A stretch of DNA of 64,000 nucleotides from Amycolatopsis marina (GTDB taxonomy: Bacteria > Actinomycetota > Actinomycetes > Mycobacteriales > Pseudonocardiaceae): contig NZ_FOKG01000002.1 in NCBI RefSeq assembly GCF_900111885.1, positions 23,825-87,824 of the forward strand, written 5' to 3'. The position numbers and the translations under genes were made by a program. The notes beneath the pieces are model-generated. The model was given only the letters and a program-made list of their open reading frames with translations, had not been told where the DNA came from and made no database searches. Shown in pieces: positions 55,150 through 63,997 of the stretch. Position 1 is the stretch's first letter. Each line of letters opens with the position of its first letter.

Positions 55150-55367
55150 ATGGTCAAACTCTAATCGCACCGGCAGTTCAATAACGCCCGGAGAATTAGT
55201 CGGAGGCACCGAGATGAGGTCCTTTGGCGGCTTCCCGTGATCTGCCACGCCGGATGTCGCCCGCGCATGCAAAAAGGCGCCCCCGCCAGCCTGTACTCGG
55301 CTGGCGGGGGCGCCTCGTGTCCCTGGTCCTCGTGCACGCACGCCCCCAGGAGACCTCGGGAATTACC
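55150..55367. other. Intergenic region between small secreted protein and possible peptide
   Basis: Holds a strong terminator hairpin at 55271-55314 (separate entry). The stretch 55150-55240 is less GC-rich than its surroundings and shows no gene on either strand. Confidence 0.5.
55271..55314 (-). terminator. Rho-independent terminator of the small secreted protein gene
   Basis: Perfect 15-bp stem, GGCGCCCCCGCCAGC (55276-55290) with its reverse complement (55300-55314), 9-base loop. Read on the minus strand the stem is followed by five T (complement of AAAAA at 55271-55275). It lies 54 bp after the 55368-55715 gene's stop. Confidence 0.85.
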
Positions 55368-55715
55368 TCAACTGTCAAACGAAAGCGTTTGCACCGAGAC
55401 GTTACGCGGGTAGCGGCAGGGGTAGTACGTCGACCAGATAAGGCCGCCCCCGACGGCTTGCGTATCGCCCGTTACCGTGTGGCGCAGTCCGGAGCCATCT
55501 GGCCGAAGGCAACTCGCCTTGACCCAGTACCAGCCCTTGCCGTAGAGGCATCTCGCTCGAACATAGGAGCCTTTGGTGCCGGCGTCGATGCCGGTTGAAC
55601 ACCCGCTGGGCGCCGGAGCAGGCACCGGAGCCGCCTGCGCCGGAGTGGCGGTGGCAATTGACCCGGCGATCATGACTGACGCCAGCACACCGCTGGCTGC
55701 CTTCTTTTTGATCAA
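55368..55715 (-). CDS. Small secreted protein with four cysteines, function unknown
   Basis: Protein of 115 residues. It starts at TTG 55715, supported by GGAGG 6 bases upstream. Signal peptide with a Lys-rich start (MIKKKAASGVLASVMIAG) and an AQAA cleavage site near 29. The mature part is about 86 residues, with Cys in SGCSTG, RARCLYG, KASCLRP and YPCRYP, so two disulfides are likely, plus aromatic-rich GKGWYW. No family recognised; resembles small exported actinobacterial proteins of unknown role. Strong terminator downstream suggests good expression. Confidence 0.72.
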   Translation of the reverse strand: MIKKKAASGVLASVMIAGSIATATPAQAAPVPAPAPSGCSTGIDAGTKGSYVRARCLYGKGWYWVKASCLRPDGSGLRHTVTGDTQAVGGGLIWSTYYPCRYPRNVSVQTLSFDS

Positions 55716-55859
55716 GTGATCCTCCAGCCTTTCTTCGCGAACGGTTTCCGGCCAATCAGGCCAGCATTTCGCACTGGAGGCTAATCACGGTGAGTACACG
55801 CCTGGTACACGAACAGAATACGGTCAGCGGGGGCAAATCTCCGTCGCTGAAGCGAGAAC

Positions 55860-56981
55860 TCAACCCTCGGCGGCGAGCTGGCCGCAGGCCGCGGCGATCT
55901 CCTGACCGCGGGTGTCGCGCACCGTGCACGCCACTCCTCCGGCGTTCACCCTGCGCACGAACTCCCGCTCCACGGGCTTCGGCGAGGCGTCCCACTTGCT
56001 GCCCGGCGTCGGGTTCAGCGGGATCACGTTCACGTGCACCAGATGGCCCAGGTGCTGCCGCAGCACCTTCGCCAGCAGATCCGCCCGCCAGGGATGGTCG
56101 TTCATGTCCCGGATCAGCGCGTACTCGATGGAGACCCGTCGCCCGCTCACGTCCAGGTAGTAGCGCGCCGCCTGCAGCACCTCGTCGATCGACCACCGGT
56201 TGTTCACCGGCACCAACTCGTCGCGCAACTCGTCATCCGGCGCATGCAGCGACAACGCCAGGCGCACCTGCATCTTCTCGTCAGCCAGCTTCCGGATCGC
56301 CGGAGCCAGGCCCACCGTCGACACCGTCACCGACCGCTGCGAAATCCCCAGCCCCTCCGGTGCGGGCTCGGTGATCCGGCGCACCGCCGCTACCACCCGC
56401 TTGTAGTTCGCCAGCGGCTCACCCATGCCCATGAAGACGATGTTCGACAACCTGCCGGGACTGGGCTTGCCGTCCGCTCCCGGCATCAGGCCGTCGCGCA
56501 TCACGGCAGCTGCCGAACGAACCTGGTCGACGATCTCGGCGGTGGAGAGGTTGCGTTCGAGTCCACCCTGGCCGGTAGCACAGAACGGACAGGCCATGCC
56601 GCAGCCGGCCTGGCTGGAGATGCACAGCGTCGCGCGGTCGGGATAGCGCATCAGGACGCTCTCCAGCAGCGTGCCGTCGTGTGCGCGCCAGAGCATCTTC
56701 CGGGTGCTGCCGTCGTCACAGGCCAGCGCCCGGATCTCGGAGAGCAGCGGCGGCATCAGGTCGCCGACCAGCCGCTCCCTTGACGCGGCCGGGATGTCGG
56801 TCATCTCGGCCGGATCGACCGTCAGCCGCGAGAAGTAGTGATTGGACAGCTGCTTCGCGCGAAACGGCTTCTCGCCGAGCGCGACCACAGCCTCGGCCCG
56901 CTCGGCGGCGGTGAGGTCCGCGAGGTGCCGAGGCGGCATGCCGCGCCGGGGGGCTTCGAAAACAAGGGGGAGGGCAGTCAT
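55860..56981 (-). CDS. rlmN: 23S rRNA (adenine2503-C2)-methyltransferase
   Basis: Radical-SAM enzyme of 373 residues that methylates A2503 of 23S rRNA and A37 of some tRNAs. [4Fe-4S] motif CGMACPFC in [36 protein letters not shown] and [19 protein letters not shown] are family signatures. The C-terminal [20 protein letters not shown] carries the second catalytic cysteine. It keeps its mycobacterial place near cdsA, but four genes intervene here. Confidence 0.96.
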   Translation of the reverse strand: MTALPLVFEAPRRGMPPRHLADLTAAERAEAVVALGEKPFRAKQLSNHYFSRLTVDPAEMTDIPAASRERLVGDLMPPLLSEIRALACDDGSTRKMLWRAHDGTLLESVLMRYPDRATLCISSQAGCGMACPFCATGQGGLERNLSTAEIVDQVRSAAAVMRDGLMPGADGKPSPGRLSNIVFMGMGEPLANYKRVVAAVRRITEPAPEGLGISQRSVTVSTVGLAPAIRKLADEKMQVRLALSLHAPDDELRDELVPVNNRWSIDEVLQAARYYLDVSGRRVSIEYALIRDMNDHPWRADLLAKVLRQHLGHLVHVNVIPLNPTPGSKWDASPKPVEREFVRRVNAGGVACTVRDTRGQEIAAACGQLAAEG

Positions 56982-57035
56982 AACCGTTCCATTGTCCCAT
57001 GCCCCCGCCGATGACCTGCGGCCCGACCATCCTCC

Positions 57036-57073
57036 TTGACATCCGATAGTTAACGACATATCGTTGACATGTC
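57036..57073 (+). promoter_or_regulatory. Promoter and probable operator of the PadR gene
   Basis: A consensus -35 TTGACA (57036-57041) and -10 TATCGT (57059-57064) have a 17-base spacer. The -10 is overlaid by AACGACATATCGTT (57052-57065, arms AACGA/TCGTT) and the palindrome GACATGTC (57066-57073). PadR regulators typically repress their own gene from such sites. Confidence 0.6.
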
Positions 57074-57109
57074 GAGATACTCTCGGCAATACCGAAAGGA
57101 AGCAGCACC

Positions 57110-57721
57110 ATGCGAGGACAGAGAAGGATGCGCCCGCCGTTCGCGGGCCACGGATTCGACCGCCATGCACCACACCGTCACGGCGGCTTCGGTCCGATGC
57201 CACCGGTTCCCCCCGGCTGGGGTGGGCCGCATGGCGGCCGGGGCAGGGGCCCCGGCGGACGGCGCGGCAGGCGCGGGGACGTCAGGCTGGCGATCCTGAC
57301 CCTGCTGGCCGAGCAGCCTCGGCACGGGTACGAGATCATCAGCGAGATCGGTGAGCGCAGCAACGGGCTCTGGCGCCCGAGCCCAGGCTCGATCTACCCG
57401 ACACTGCAGCTATTGGCCGACGAGGGTCTCGTCGTCAGCAACGAAGCGGGCGGCAAGCGCCTGTTCGAACTGACCGACGAGGGCAGGACCGCCGTCGCGA
57501 AGCAGGAGAGCAAGCCGCCGTGGGAGCACATGACGCAGGACGCCGACCCGATCGACGTCGAACTTCGCAAGGCGGCAGGCGCACTCATGGGTGCGATGCA
57601 CCAGGTGTCGACGGCAGCATCGGCGGCACAGAAGGCGAAGGCCGTCAGCGTGATCAACGAGGCGCGCAGGGCGCTTTACGGGATCCTCGGCGAGATCGAG
57701 GAATCCGGACCGGCCGAATGA
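57110..57721 (+). CDS. PadR-family transcriptional regulator
   Basis: Regulator of 203 residues; AAGGAAG lies just before ATG 57110. An unusual 55-residue N-terminal tail rich in Gly, Pro, Arg and His precedes the PadR winged helix ([63 protein letters not shown]). The C-terminal helical dimerisation part is about 135-200. The His/Gly-rich tail could bind metal. Its 3' end overlaps the convergent methyltransferase gene by 46 bp. Confidence 0.9.
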   Translation: MRGQRRMRPPFAGHGFDRHAPHRHGGFGPMPPVPPGWGGPHGGRGRGPGGRRGRRGDVRLAILTLLAEQPRHGYEIISEIGERSNGLWRPSPGSIYPTLQLLADEGLVVSNEAGGKRLFELTDEGRTAVAKQESKPPWEHMTQDADPIDVELRKAAGALMGAMHQVSTAASAAQKAKAVSVINEARRALYGILGEIEESGPAE

Positions 57722-58536
57722 GCCGGGCGCGTCAGGCGGACCAACCCGGAAGGCTTCTCGCGGACGAGTACGCGGTAGCCGACCGGGACGGTCAGCGGAC
57801 GCGCCGGACCGGCGCCGTTGCGCCGGACCACCTCGCCGATGGCGCGTTCGGCGACTGAGGGGCTGAACTCGATCCGCAGAGCCGACTCCGCCGCGGCGAG
57901 ATTCTCGAAGCGCCATATGGTTTCCACACGGAGGCAACGGAATCCCTGCTCGGCGAAGAACCTGTCGACGTCTGCCGGGTCGTAGTCGGGCAGATCGGCT
58001 CGCATCCAGTCGCCGTAGGGCTGGTGCCGCACGTCGAGGTCGACGATCGCCAGCGCCCCTCCCTTGCGCAGGACCCGGTCCGCCTCGTTGAGTCCCGGTT
58101 CGCAGCCACGGCCGAAGAAGTAGGCGGTGCGCGCGTGGACGAGGTCAACGCTGGCGGACGCGAGCGGCAACCGCTGCGCCGCGCCCTGCTTCACGTTGAC
58201 GCCAGTGATCTCATTCACCCGCCGGCGAGCGCGCCGTACCAGCGGTGGATGTGGTTCGACGCCCACGACGGACCTTGCCGTCTCGGCGAACAGCGGCAGG
58301 TGGAAGCCGTCGCCACAGCCGACGTCCACGACATCCTTGCCTGCCCAGTCGACCTCGGCCCGCAGCGTGCGCCAGAGCTCGCCGCCCACGTCCTGCGCGT
58401 GGTTCTCCAGCTCGTAAGCATCGGGGTGATACCAGATATTGGGACTGGGCAGGATTTCCGCCCTGCGCACAAACCTGATCACATGACCAGCGTATTCGGT
58501 CGGGGCGGTCGCCGGGACCACTTGGGGAGTTCTCAC
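57676..58536 (-). CDS. Class I SAM-dependent methyltransferase
   Basis: Methyltransferase of 286 residues from GTG 58536 (or 268 from GTG 58482); neither start has a good ribosome site. SAM motif I VVDVGCGDGFHLPLF, post-I acidic VVGVEPHPP, motif II LPLASASVDLVHARTAYFFG and motif III VLRKGGALAIVDLD, giving a typical ubiE/Methyltransf_11 fold. Acceptor unknown. The gene overlaps PadR at its end and is divergent from the VOC gene across a 16-bp tandem repeat. Confidence 0.85.
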   Translation of the reverse strand: MRTPQVVPATAPTEYAGHVIRFVRRAEILPSPNIWYHPDAYELENHAQDVGGELWRTLRAEVDWAGKDVVDVGCGDGFHLPLFAETARSVVGVEPHPPLVRRARRRVNEITGVNVKQGAAQRLPLASASVDLVHARTAYFFGRGCEPGLNEADRVLRKGGALAIVDLDVRHQPYGDWMRADLPDYDPADVDRFFAEQGFRCLRVETIWRFENLAAAESALRIEFSPSVAERAIGEVVRRNGAGPARPLTVPVGYRVLVREKPSGLVRLTRPAHSAGPDSSISPRIP

Positions 58537-58566
58537 GGCGGGGAGTTCTCACGGCGGGGACTTCTC
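58524..58566. repeat. 16-bp tandem repeat in the methyltransferase/VOC gap
   Basis: GGGGAGTTCTCACGGC occurs twice head to tail (58524-58539, 58540-58555), followed by a third partial copy GGGGACTTCTC (58556-58566). It lies at the GTG start of the methyltransferase and 77 bp before the VOC start, so it may be operator repeats or a local slippage. Confidence 0.6.
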
Positions 58567-58642
58567 CATGCCAATTCAGGAAATCCCACCATCCGCAGCC
58601 TGCTCAGGTCGTAACATGGTTCGCTCACCGGAGGTGATGATC

Positions 58643-59479
58643 ATGTCGCTCGACCTTTCCGCCACCACGCCGGACCTCCTGCCAGGAACTCCCTGCTGGG
58701 TGGAACTCGCAACGCCGGACGAGTCGGCTGCACAGTACTTCTACTCGGCGCTGTTCGGCTGGACCTATCAAGACAAACCGGACCCTGCGACTGGTCGCTA
58801 CACACTCGCCACCCTTGCCGGTGTGCCCACGGGCGGGATGTACCTCGCGGGGGCGGGACAGGCGCCGGGGTGGACATTGCACCTGTGCGTGCACAACACC
58901 GCCGCGGCGGCGGATTGGGTCGAGCATCTGGGTGGCCGCACCACGTTGGGTCCGGTCGACATCCCGAACCGGGGCAGCATCCTGCACGTTGTCGACCCGA
59001 GCGGCGTGCCGGTCGTTCTGTGGCAGCCGGCCACCTCGTGGAGCTTCGGCTTCGGCGCCCCGGGAATGTTCGGGGGTGCCGATCTCAACACGCACGACGG
59101 AGCGGCTTCGGATGGGTTCTTCTGTCGGCTGTTCGGCTACAGCAACATGCAGATCGGCGCCGAGGGGCTGGACTACGCGGAATGGCGCCTCGGTCAGCAG
59201 CCGGTGCTCTACCGCTACGTGATGGGCACGGAATACCAGGCGACCACGCAGCCACACTGGATGGTCTACTTCGAGGTGGATCCGTCAGTGGGCACGGATC
59301 TGACCGCGGCGCAGGCGCAGAAGCTGGGCGGCCGGATCGTGGCACCACCGTTCGACACCCCCTTCGGCCGGACCGCGGTGCTCGCGGACCCCGGCGGCGG
59401 CACGTTCTCGGTGATCGACCACAGCAACCCGATCGAGGGCTGGGGCAGGGCGGAAGTAGACGATCCGTACGGCGACTGA
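58643..59479 (+). CDS. VOC-family protein with two glyoxalase-like domains
   Basis: Protein of 278 residues. ATG 58643 has GGAGGTGAT 4 bases upstream; earlier in-frame ATGs are less likely. Two vicinal-oxygen-chelate domains (about 15-130 and 145-265), each with the paired beta-alpha-beta units: SAAQYFYSALFGWTYQDKPD and PSGVPVVLWQPA, then SDGFFCRLFGYSNMQIGAEG and DPGGGTFSVIDHSNP. Similar proteins are annotated as glyoxalase/hydroxylase of actinobacteria. Reaction unknown. Its stop lies inside the first unit of a 96-bp tandem repeat. Confidence 0.88.
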   Translation: MSLDLSATTPDLLPGTPCWVELATPDESAAQYFYSALFGWTYQDKPDPATGRYTLATLAGVPTGGMYLAGAGQAPGWTLHLCVHNTAAAADWVEHLGGRTTLGPVDIPNRGSILHVVDPSGVPVVLWQPATSWSFGFGAPGMFGGADLNTHDGAASDGFFCRLFGYSNMQIGAEGLDYAEWRLGQQPVLYRYVMGTEYQATTQPHWMVYFEVDPSVGTDLTAAQAQKLGGRIVAPPFDTPFGRTAVLADPGGGTFSVIDHSNPIEGWGRAEVDDPYGD

Positions 59480-59665
59480 GGCGGCAACGAAAAGAAACCA
59501 CAACGAAAGCCGCCCGCCGAAGGAGACGCACGCAGCACGGAGCCTGCGAAGTGCTGCCAATCAGACACCGACTGAGGCGGGCAGAAAAAGAAACCACAAC
59601 GAAAGCCGCCCGCCGAAGGAGACGCACGCAGCACGGAGCCTGCGGAGTGGTGCCAAATAAGCACA
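59474..59665. repeat. 96-bp direct tandem repeat overlapping the VOC stop codon
   Basis: Two copies of a 96-bp unit (59474-59569, 59570-59665) beginning GACTGAGGCGG, with the core AAGAAACCACAACGAAAGCC and CGAAGGAGACGCACGCAGCA identical in both. A third unit start (GCCTGAGGCG) appears at 59666. Copy 1 includes the VOC TGA stop, so the repeat was copied out of the gene end or the gene ends in it. Confidence 0.8.
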
Positions 59666-59727
59666 GCCTGAGGCGAAGCGACCCCCGTACTCAAGTCACC
59701 CCGCACGCCCCAGCCACCCCACCGCAC

Positions 59728-59780
59728 GTCCCCAATGTGGCATTGGGGACGCTGAAGTTCCCCAATGCCACATTGGGGAC
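59728..59780. repeat. Pair of palindromic CCCCAATG/CATTGGGG repeats
   Basis: Copy A GTCCCCAATG-TGG-CATTGGGGAC (59728-59750) is a perfect 10-bp palindrome; copy B (59758-59780) has the same arms with the spacer CCA, the complement of TGG, so it is copy A inverted. Eight bases separate them. They sit between the convergent VOC and cdsA genes. Confidence 0.8.
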
Positions 59781-59788
59781 ATCTCCGC

Positions 59789-60685
59789 CTACTGGATGAA
59801 CGCGCTGAGCAGGAGCCAGGAGACGACGGCTGAGGGCAGCAGCGAGTCGAGGCGGTCCATGATTCCGCCGTGGCCGGGCAGCAGGTCGCCCATGTCCTTG
59901 ATCCCCAGGTCCCGCTTGATCAGCGATTCGACAAGATCGCCGAGCGTGGCGGTGAGCACGATCGCCGCGCCGAAGATGATGCCCTGCCAAGCCTGACCGC
60001 CGAGGATCAGGCTCAGCGTCAGCGCACCGGCGCCGATCCCGGCGATCATCGAGCCGGCGAAGCCCTCCCACGTCTTCTTCGGGCTGATCGACGGTGCCAT
60101 CGGGTGCTTTCCCCTGAGCACTCCGGCGATGTAGCCACCGGTGTCGGAGGCGACCACGCCGATCATGAACGCGAGTACCCTGCCGACGCCGTCGTCGGGC
60201 GGTACGAGCATCGCGGCGAACGCCGCGAACAACGGCAAGTACGCGCTCGCGAAGATGGACGCGCCGACATCACGAAGGTAGCCGTTGGCACCGCCGGGAA
60301 GCCGCCAGAGCAGACAGGCGAGCACGGTGAGCACGAACGCGGTGAGCGCGCCCTCCCGGCCGAACGGCCAGGCCAGCCAGATCGTCGCCTGACCGCCGAC
60401 CAGCACCGGGATGAGCGCGATCCGGATGTCGGCCGCCCTGCGCAGAGCCCTGGCCAGCTCGATCGTGCCCAGCGCTATCGCCGCGGCCACGATCCCGATG
60501 AACAGGAACCGGACGGTGAACAGCGACACCAGGATCGCCGCACCGAGTACGACCCCGACCGCGATGGCGGCGGGCAGATTCCTGCCCGCCCGCGAGGAGT
60601 TCTCCATCGGCGGTACCGGCTGGGTTGCCCCTTCCGATGCGACAGGCCCGTCGGATGGATCCGCGCCCTCGCGCTCCTCGCTCAC
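59789..60685 (-). CDS. cdsA: Phosphatidate cytidylyltransferase
   Basis: Membrane enzyme that makes CDP-diacylglycerol from phosphatidate and CTP; 298 residues. GTG 60685 has CGGGAG about 6 bases upstream. About seven membrane segments; the signature SxxKR is visible as HPMAPSISPKKTWEGFAGS, followed by GDLVESLIKRDLGIKDMG and LPGHGGIMDRLDSLL. It follows frr by 25 bp, the standard frr-cdsA arrangement. Confidence 0.96.
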   Translation of the reverse strand: MSEEREGADPSDGPVASEGATQPVPPMENSSRAGRNLPAAIAVGVVLGAAILVSLFTVRFLFIGIVAAAIALGTIELARALRRAADIRIALIPVLVGGQATIWLAWPFGREGALTAFVLTVLACLLWRLPGGANGYLRDVGASIFASAYLPLFAAFAAMLVPPDDGVGRVLAFMIGVVASDTGGYIAGVLRGKHPMAPSISPKKTWEGFAGSMIAGIGAGALTLSLILGGQAWQGIIFGAAIVLTATLGDLVESLIKRDLGIKDMGDLLPGHGGIMDRLDSLLPSAVVSWLLLSAFIQ

Positions 60686-60710
60686 GCTGACTCCCGCCCC
60701 GGGCACCCGC

Positions 60711-61268
60711 TCACACCTCGAGCAGTTCGGCTTCTTTGTGCTTCACGAGCTCGTCGACCTGGGAGACGTAGCTGTCGGTCAGGTGCTGCAGCTCCTTCTC
60801 CGCACGGGCCACCTCGTCCTCACCCGCCTCGCCGTCCTTGGCGATCCGGTCGAGCTCTTCCTTGGCCTTGCGACGCACGCTGCGGATGGAGATCTTGGCG
60901 TCCTCGCCCTTGCCCTTGGCCACCTTGACCATCTCCTTGCGCCGCTCCTCGGTGAGTTGCGGGATGGAGATGCGGATGACGGTGCCGTCGTTACTCGGGT
61001 TCACGCCGAGGTCGGAGTCCCGGATCGCCTTCTCGATCTCGTTGAGCTGGCTGGCGTCGTAGGGCTTCACCACTGCCATGCGCGCTTCCGGAATGTTCAC
61101 GCTGGCGAGTTGGTTCAGCGGCGTGGGAGCGCCGTAGTACTCGACGTGAATACGGGAGAACATCGACGGCGTCGCCCGGCCGGTTCGCACCGACGCCAGA
61201 TCCTCCTTGGCGACGGACACCGCTTTTTCCATCTTCTCCTCGGCGTCGAGGAGGGTCTCGTCGATCAC
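60711..61268 (-). CDS. frr: Ribosome recycling factor
   Basis: Splits the post-termination 70S complex together with EF-G; 185 residues as in the family. GTG 61268 has AAGGAG 6 bases upstream. [20 protein letters not shown] in the first helix and [20 protein letters not shown] are signatures. Lies between pyrH and cdsA in the order conserved in actinobacteria. Confidence 0.97.
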   Translation of the reverse strand: MIDETLLDAEEKMEKAVSVAKEDLASVRTGRATPSMFSRIHVEYYGAPTPLNQLASVNIPEARMAVVKPYDASQLNEIEKAIRDSDLGVNPSNDGTVIRISIPQLTEERRKEMVKVAKGKGEDAKISIRSVRRKAKEELDRIAKDGEAGEDEVARAEKELQHLTDSYVSQVDELVKHKEAELLEV

Positions 61269-61323
61269 GGCTACTCCTTGCTCATGTGGCGCTGCTAGTG
61301 GCTGTGGCGGAACCCGGCAGGGT

Positions 61324-62070
61324 CTACACCTGGATGCGACCTGCGGGGGTGTTGACCAATGTGCCGATCCTCTCACCACTCACCGCGCGAGCGATGTTCC
61401 CCTGGGTAAGCAGGTTGAAGACGATGATCGGCATGTTGTTGTCCATACAAAGACTGAAGGCGGTGGCGTCGGCGACCTTGAGGCCGCGCTCGAGCACCTC
61501 CCGATGCGTGATCTCGTGGAACATCTTGGCCTCGGGATCGGTCTTCGGGTCCGCGGTGTAGACCCCGTCGACCGCCTTGGCCATCAGAACCGCGTCACAG
61601 CCGATCTCCAGCGCACGCTGCGCGGCGGCCGTGTCGGTCGAGAAGTAGGGCATCCCCACGCCTGCCGCGAAGATCACCACGCGCCCCTTCTCCAGGTGAC
61701 GCTCGGCGCGCCGCGGGATGTAGGGCTCGGCGACCTGTCCCATGGTGATCGCACTCTGCACCCTGGTCGGAACGCCTTCCTTCTCCAGGAAGTCCTGCAG
61801 TGCGAGGCAGTTCATCACGGTGCCCAGCATCGCCATGTAGTCGGCCCGGTCCCGGTCCATCCCCCGCTGGGACAGCTCGGCCCCCCGGAAGTAGTTGCCA
61901 CCGCCGATCACCACGGCCAACTGCACGCCGTCGCGGACCACGTCCGCGATCTGCACGGCCACCGAGTGCACGACATCGGGATCGACTCCGACCGCGCCGC
62001 CACCGAACATCTCGCCGCCCAGCTTGAGCAGCACTCGCCGGTAGCCGCCCTCCGGTCGCTCTTCACCCAT
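61324..62070 (-). CDS. pyrH: UMP kinase
   Basis: Hexameric bacterial UMP kinase converting UMP to UDP; 248 residues. [17 protein letters not shown] (phosphate loop), [20 protein letters not shown] (UMP site) and [20 protein letters not shown] are family motifs. GTP-activated and UTP-inhibited in relatives. In order tsf, pyrH, frr on the minus strand; a hairpin lies in the gap before it. Confidence 0.97.
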   Translation of the reverse strand: MGEERPEGGYRRVLLKLGGEMFGGGAVGVDPDVVHSVAVQIADVVRDGVQLAVVIGGGNYFRGAELSQRGMDRDRADYMAMLGTVMNCLALQDFLEKEGVPTRVQSAITMGQVAEPYIPRRAERHLEKGRVVIFAAGVGMPYFSTDTAAAQRALEIGCDAVLMAKAVDGVYTADPKTDPEAKMFHEITHREVLERGLKVADATAFSLCMDNNMPIIVFNLLTQGNIARAVSGERIGTLVNTPAGRIQV

Positions 62071-62125
62071 GTCTTGCTCAGCCTCCTGCTTCGGCGGGCA
62101 CCGCTGTCCGGTCCTGTCATGACGA

Positions 62126-62158
62126 TGCCCCGTCCCCGATGCTGCCGGAGACGGGGCA
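62126..62158 (-). terminator. Hairpin between tsf and pyrH
   Basis: TGCCCCGTCCCC (62126-62137) pairs with GGAGACGGGGCA (62147-62158) with one mismatch and a 9-base loop. No T-run follows, so it is a GC-only terminator or an attenuator giving partial readthrough into pyrH. Confidence 0.5.
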
Positions 62159-62182
62159 CTGTCCGTGTCGCGCGCGTCGGCT

Positions 62183-63007
62183 CTACTGCTGGCCGACCTC
62201 GAAGCGGACGAACCGGGTAACGGTCACACCCGCCTCGTCGAGCAGAGCCTTGACCGTCTTCTTGTTGTCGGTCACCGAAGGCTGGTCAAGCAGCACGGCG
62301 TCCTTGTAGAAGGCGTTCACCTTGCCCTCGATGATCTTGGGCAGAGCCTGCTCCGGCTTGCCCTCCTCGCGGGCGGTCTGCTCGGCGATGCGCCGCTCGT
62401 TCTCCACGAGGTCGTTCGGGACCTCGTCGCGCGTCAGGTACTTCGCCTTCAGCGCGGCGACCTGCAGCGCGGCACCGCGAGCGGCGTCGGCTGCGGCGTC
62501 ACCCTCACCGGTGTACTCGACGAGGACGCCGACCGCGGGAGGCAGGTCCGAGCCACGGCGGTGCAGGTAGGTGGACACGGTGCCGTCGAAGTAGGCGGCC
62601 CTGCGCAGCTCGAGCTTCTCGCCGATCTTGGCGGCCAGCTCCTGCACGGCCTCGTCCACCGTCTTCCCGCCGAGGTCGGCAGCCTTCAGCTGCTCGACGT
62701 CGTTGGTCTTGGCGGCCCTGGCGGCCTCGACGATCTTCGCGGCCAGCTGCTGGAACTCCTCGTTCTTGGCAACGAAGTCGGTCTCGGAGTTCAGCTCGAT
62801 CAGCGCGCCGCCGTCACCGGCGACCAGACCCTCGGCGGTCGCCCGCTCGGCGCGCTTGCCGACGTCCTTGGCACCCTTGATGCGCAGGAACTCAACGGCC
62901 TTGTCGAAGTCGCCGTCGCTGTCCTCCAGTGCCTTCTTGCAGTTCATCATGCCGGCGCCGGTGAGTTCGCGGAGGCGCTTGACGTCCGCCGCGGTGTAGT
63001 TCGCCAT
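62183..63007 (-). CDS. tsf: Translation elongation factor Ts
   Basis: Nucleotide-exchange factor for EF-Tu; 274 residues. N-terminal UBA-like [20 protein letters not shown], core [14 protein letters not shown] contacting EF-Tu, and the C-terminal [20 protein letters not shown]. Follows rpsB as in nearly all bacteria. Confidence 0.97.
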   Translation of the reverse strand: MANYTAADVKRLRELTGAGMMNCKKALEDSDGDFDKAVEFLRIKGAKDVGKRAERATAEGLVAGDGGALIELNSETDFVAKNEEFQQLAAKIVEAARAAKTNDVEQLKAADLGGKTVDEAVQELAAKIGEKLELRRAAYFDGTVSTYLHRRGSDLPPAVGVLVEYTGEGDAAADAARGAALQVAALKAKYLTRDEVPNDLVENERRIAEQTAREEGKPEQALPKIIEGKVNAFYKDAVLLDQPSVTDNKKTVKALLDEAGVTVTRFVRFEVGQQ

Positions 63008-63059
63008 CGTGCGTTTCCGTTCCTTTTCCCCTGTACGCGGGATGGTTTGGTGGCTGTGC

Positions 63060-63085
63060 CCCGCGGCCGCCGGAACGGCCGCGGG
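63060..63085 (-). terminator. Hairpin between rpsB and tsf
   Basis: CCCGCGGCCG (63060-63069) pairs perfectly with CGGCCGCGGG (63076-63085) across a 6-base loop. No T-run, so it is more likely an attenuator or mRNA-stability element than a full stop between rpsB and tsf. Confidence 0.5.
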
Positions 63086-63115
63086 ACAACATCGAAGTCG
63101 GTGTTCGAACCGCCG

Positions 63116-63997
63116 TCAGGACGCGGTGGTCTGCTCGGTCTGCTGGGGCTGCTCGGTGGCGGCCTCGACGTTGGTCTCGGCCTTCTCGGCGTCACCAGCG
63201 GCGGAGTCGGATCCGGCGAGAAGCTCCTTCTCCCACTCGGCCAGCGGCTCATCCGTCGCCACACCCGGCTCCGGCTTGTCCTGACCGTCGACAGCGGCGC
63301 CGTTGCGGCCCGAGCGGGCCATCAGCCCGGCCGCGGCCGCCTCGGCGACGACCTTGGTCAGCAGCGCCGCGGAACGGATCGCGTCGTCGTTACCCGGGAT
63401 CGGGTAGTCGACCTCGTCCGGGTCGCAGTTGGTGTCCAGGATCGCGACCACCGGGATGTTGAGCTTGCGCGCCTCGCCGACGGCGATGTGCTCCTTCTTG
63501 GTGTCCACGATCCACACGGCGCTTGGCACCTTGGACATGTCGCGGATACCGCCGAGAGTCTTCTCCAGCTTGTCCTTCTCGCGGGTGAGCGTGAGGATTT
63601 CGCGCTTGTTCAGTCCCACGAAACCGCCGGTCTGCTCCATCGACTCCAGCTCCTTGAGCCGCTGGAGACGACGGTGCACGGTCTGGAAGTTGGTCAGCAT
63701 TCCGCCGAGCCAGCGCTGGTTCACGAAGGGCATGCCGACGCGCAGGGCCTCGGCCGCGATCGCTTCCTGGGCCTGCTTCTTCGTGCCCACGAACATGATC
63801 GTGCCGCCGTGCGCGACCGTCTCCTTGATGAACTCGAAGGCGCGGTCGATGTAGGTCAGCGTCTGCTGCAGGTCGATGATGTAGATGCCGTTGCGCTCGG
63901 TGAAGATGTAGCGCTTCATCTTCGGGTTCCAGCGGCGGGTCTGGTGCCCGAAGTGCACGCCGGAATCGAGCAGCTGCTTCATGGTGACGACGGCCAT
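63116..63997 (-). CDS. rpsB: 30S ribosomal protein S2
   Basis: Ribosomal protein S2 of 293 residues. [20 protein letters not shown] at the N-terminus, [20 protein letters not shown] and [20 protein letters not shown] are diagnostic. The C-terminal 50 residues are Glu/Thr/Gln-rich, an acidic tail longer than in E. coli but common in actinobacteria. The start is 3 bp from the window edge. Confidence 0.98.
   Translation of the reverse strand: MAVVTMKQLLDSGVHFGHQTRRWNPKMKRYIFTERNGIYIIDLQQTLTYIDRAFEFIKETVAHGGTIMFVGTKKQAQEAIAAEALRVGMPFVNQRWLGGMLTNFQTVHRRLQRLKELESMEQTGGFVGLNKREILTLTREKDKLEKTLGGIRDMSKVPSAVWIVDTKKEHIAVGEARKLNIPVVAILDTNCDPDEVDYPIPGNDDAIRSAALLTKVVAEAAAAGLMARSGRNGAAVDGQDKPEPGVATDEPLAEWEKELLAGSDSAAGDAEKAETNVEAATEQPQQTEQTTAS

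Noticed and set aside
51858..55715. Secondary-metabolite cluster around the SARP regulator
   Set aside because: No PKS, NRPS, terpene or RiPP enzyme lies near; the TylF-like methyltransferase is about 18 kb away in an unrelated setting.
59474..59665. CRISPR array
   Set aside because: The units are contiguous 96-bp tandem copies without short repeats and unique spacers, and no cas gene is present.
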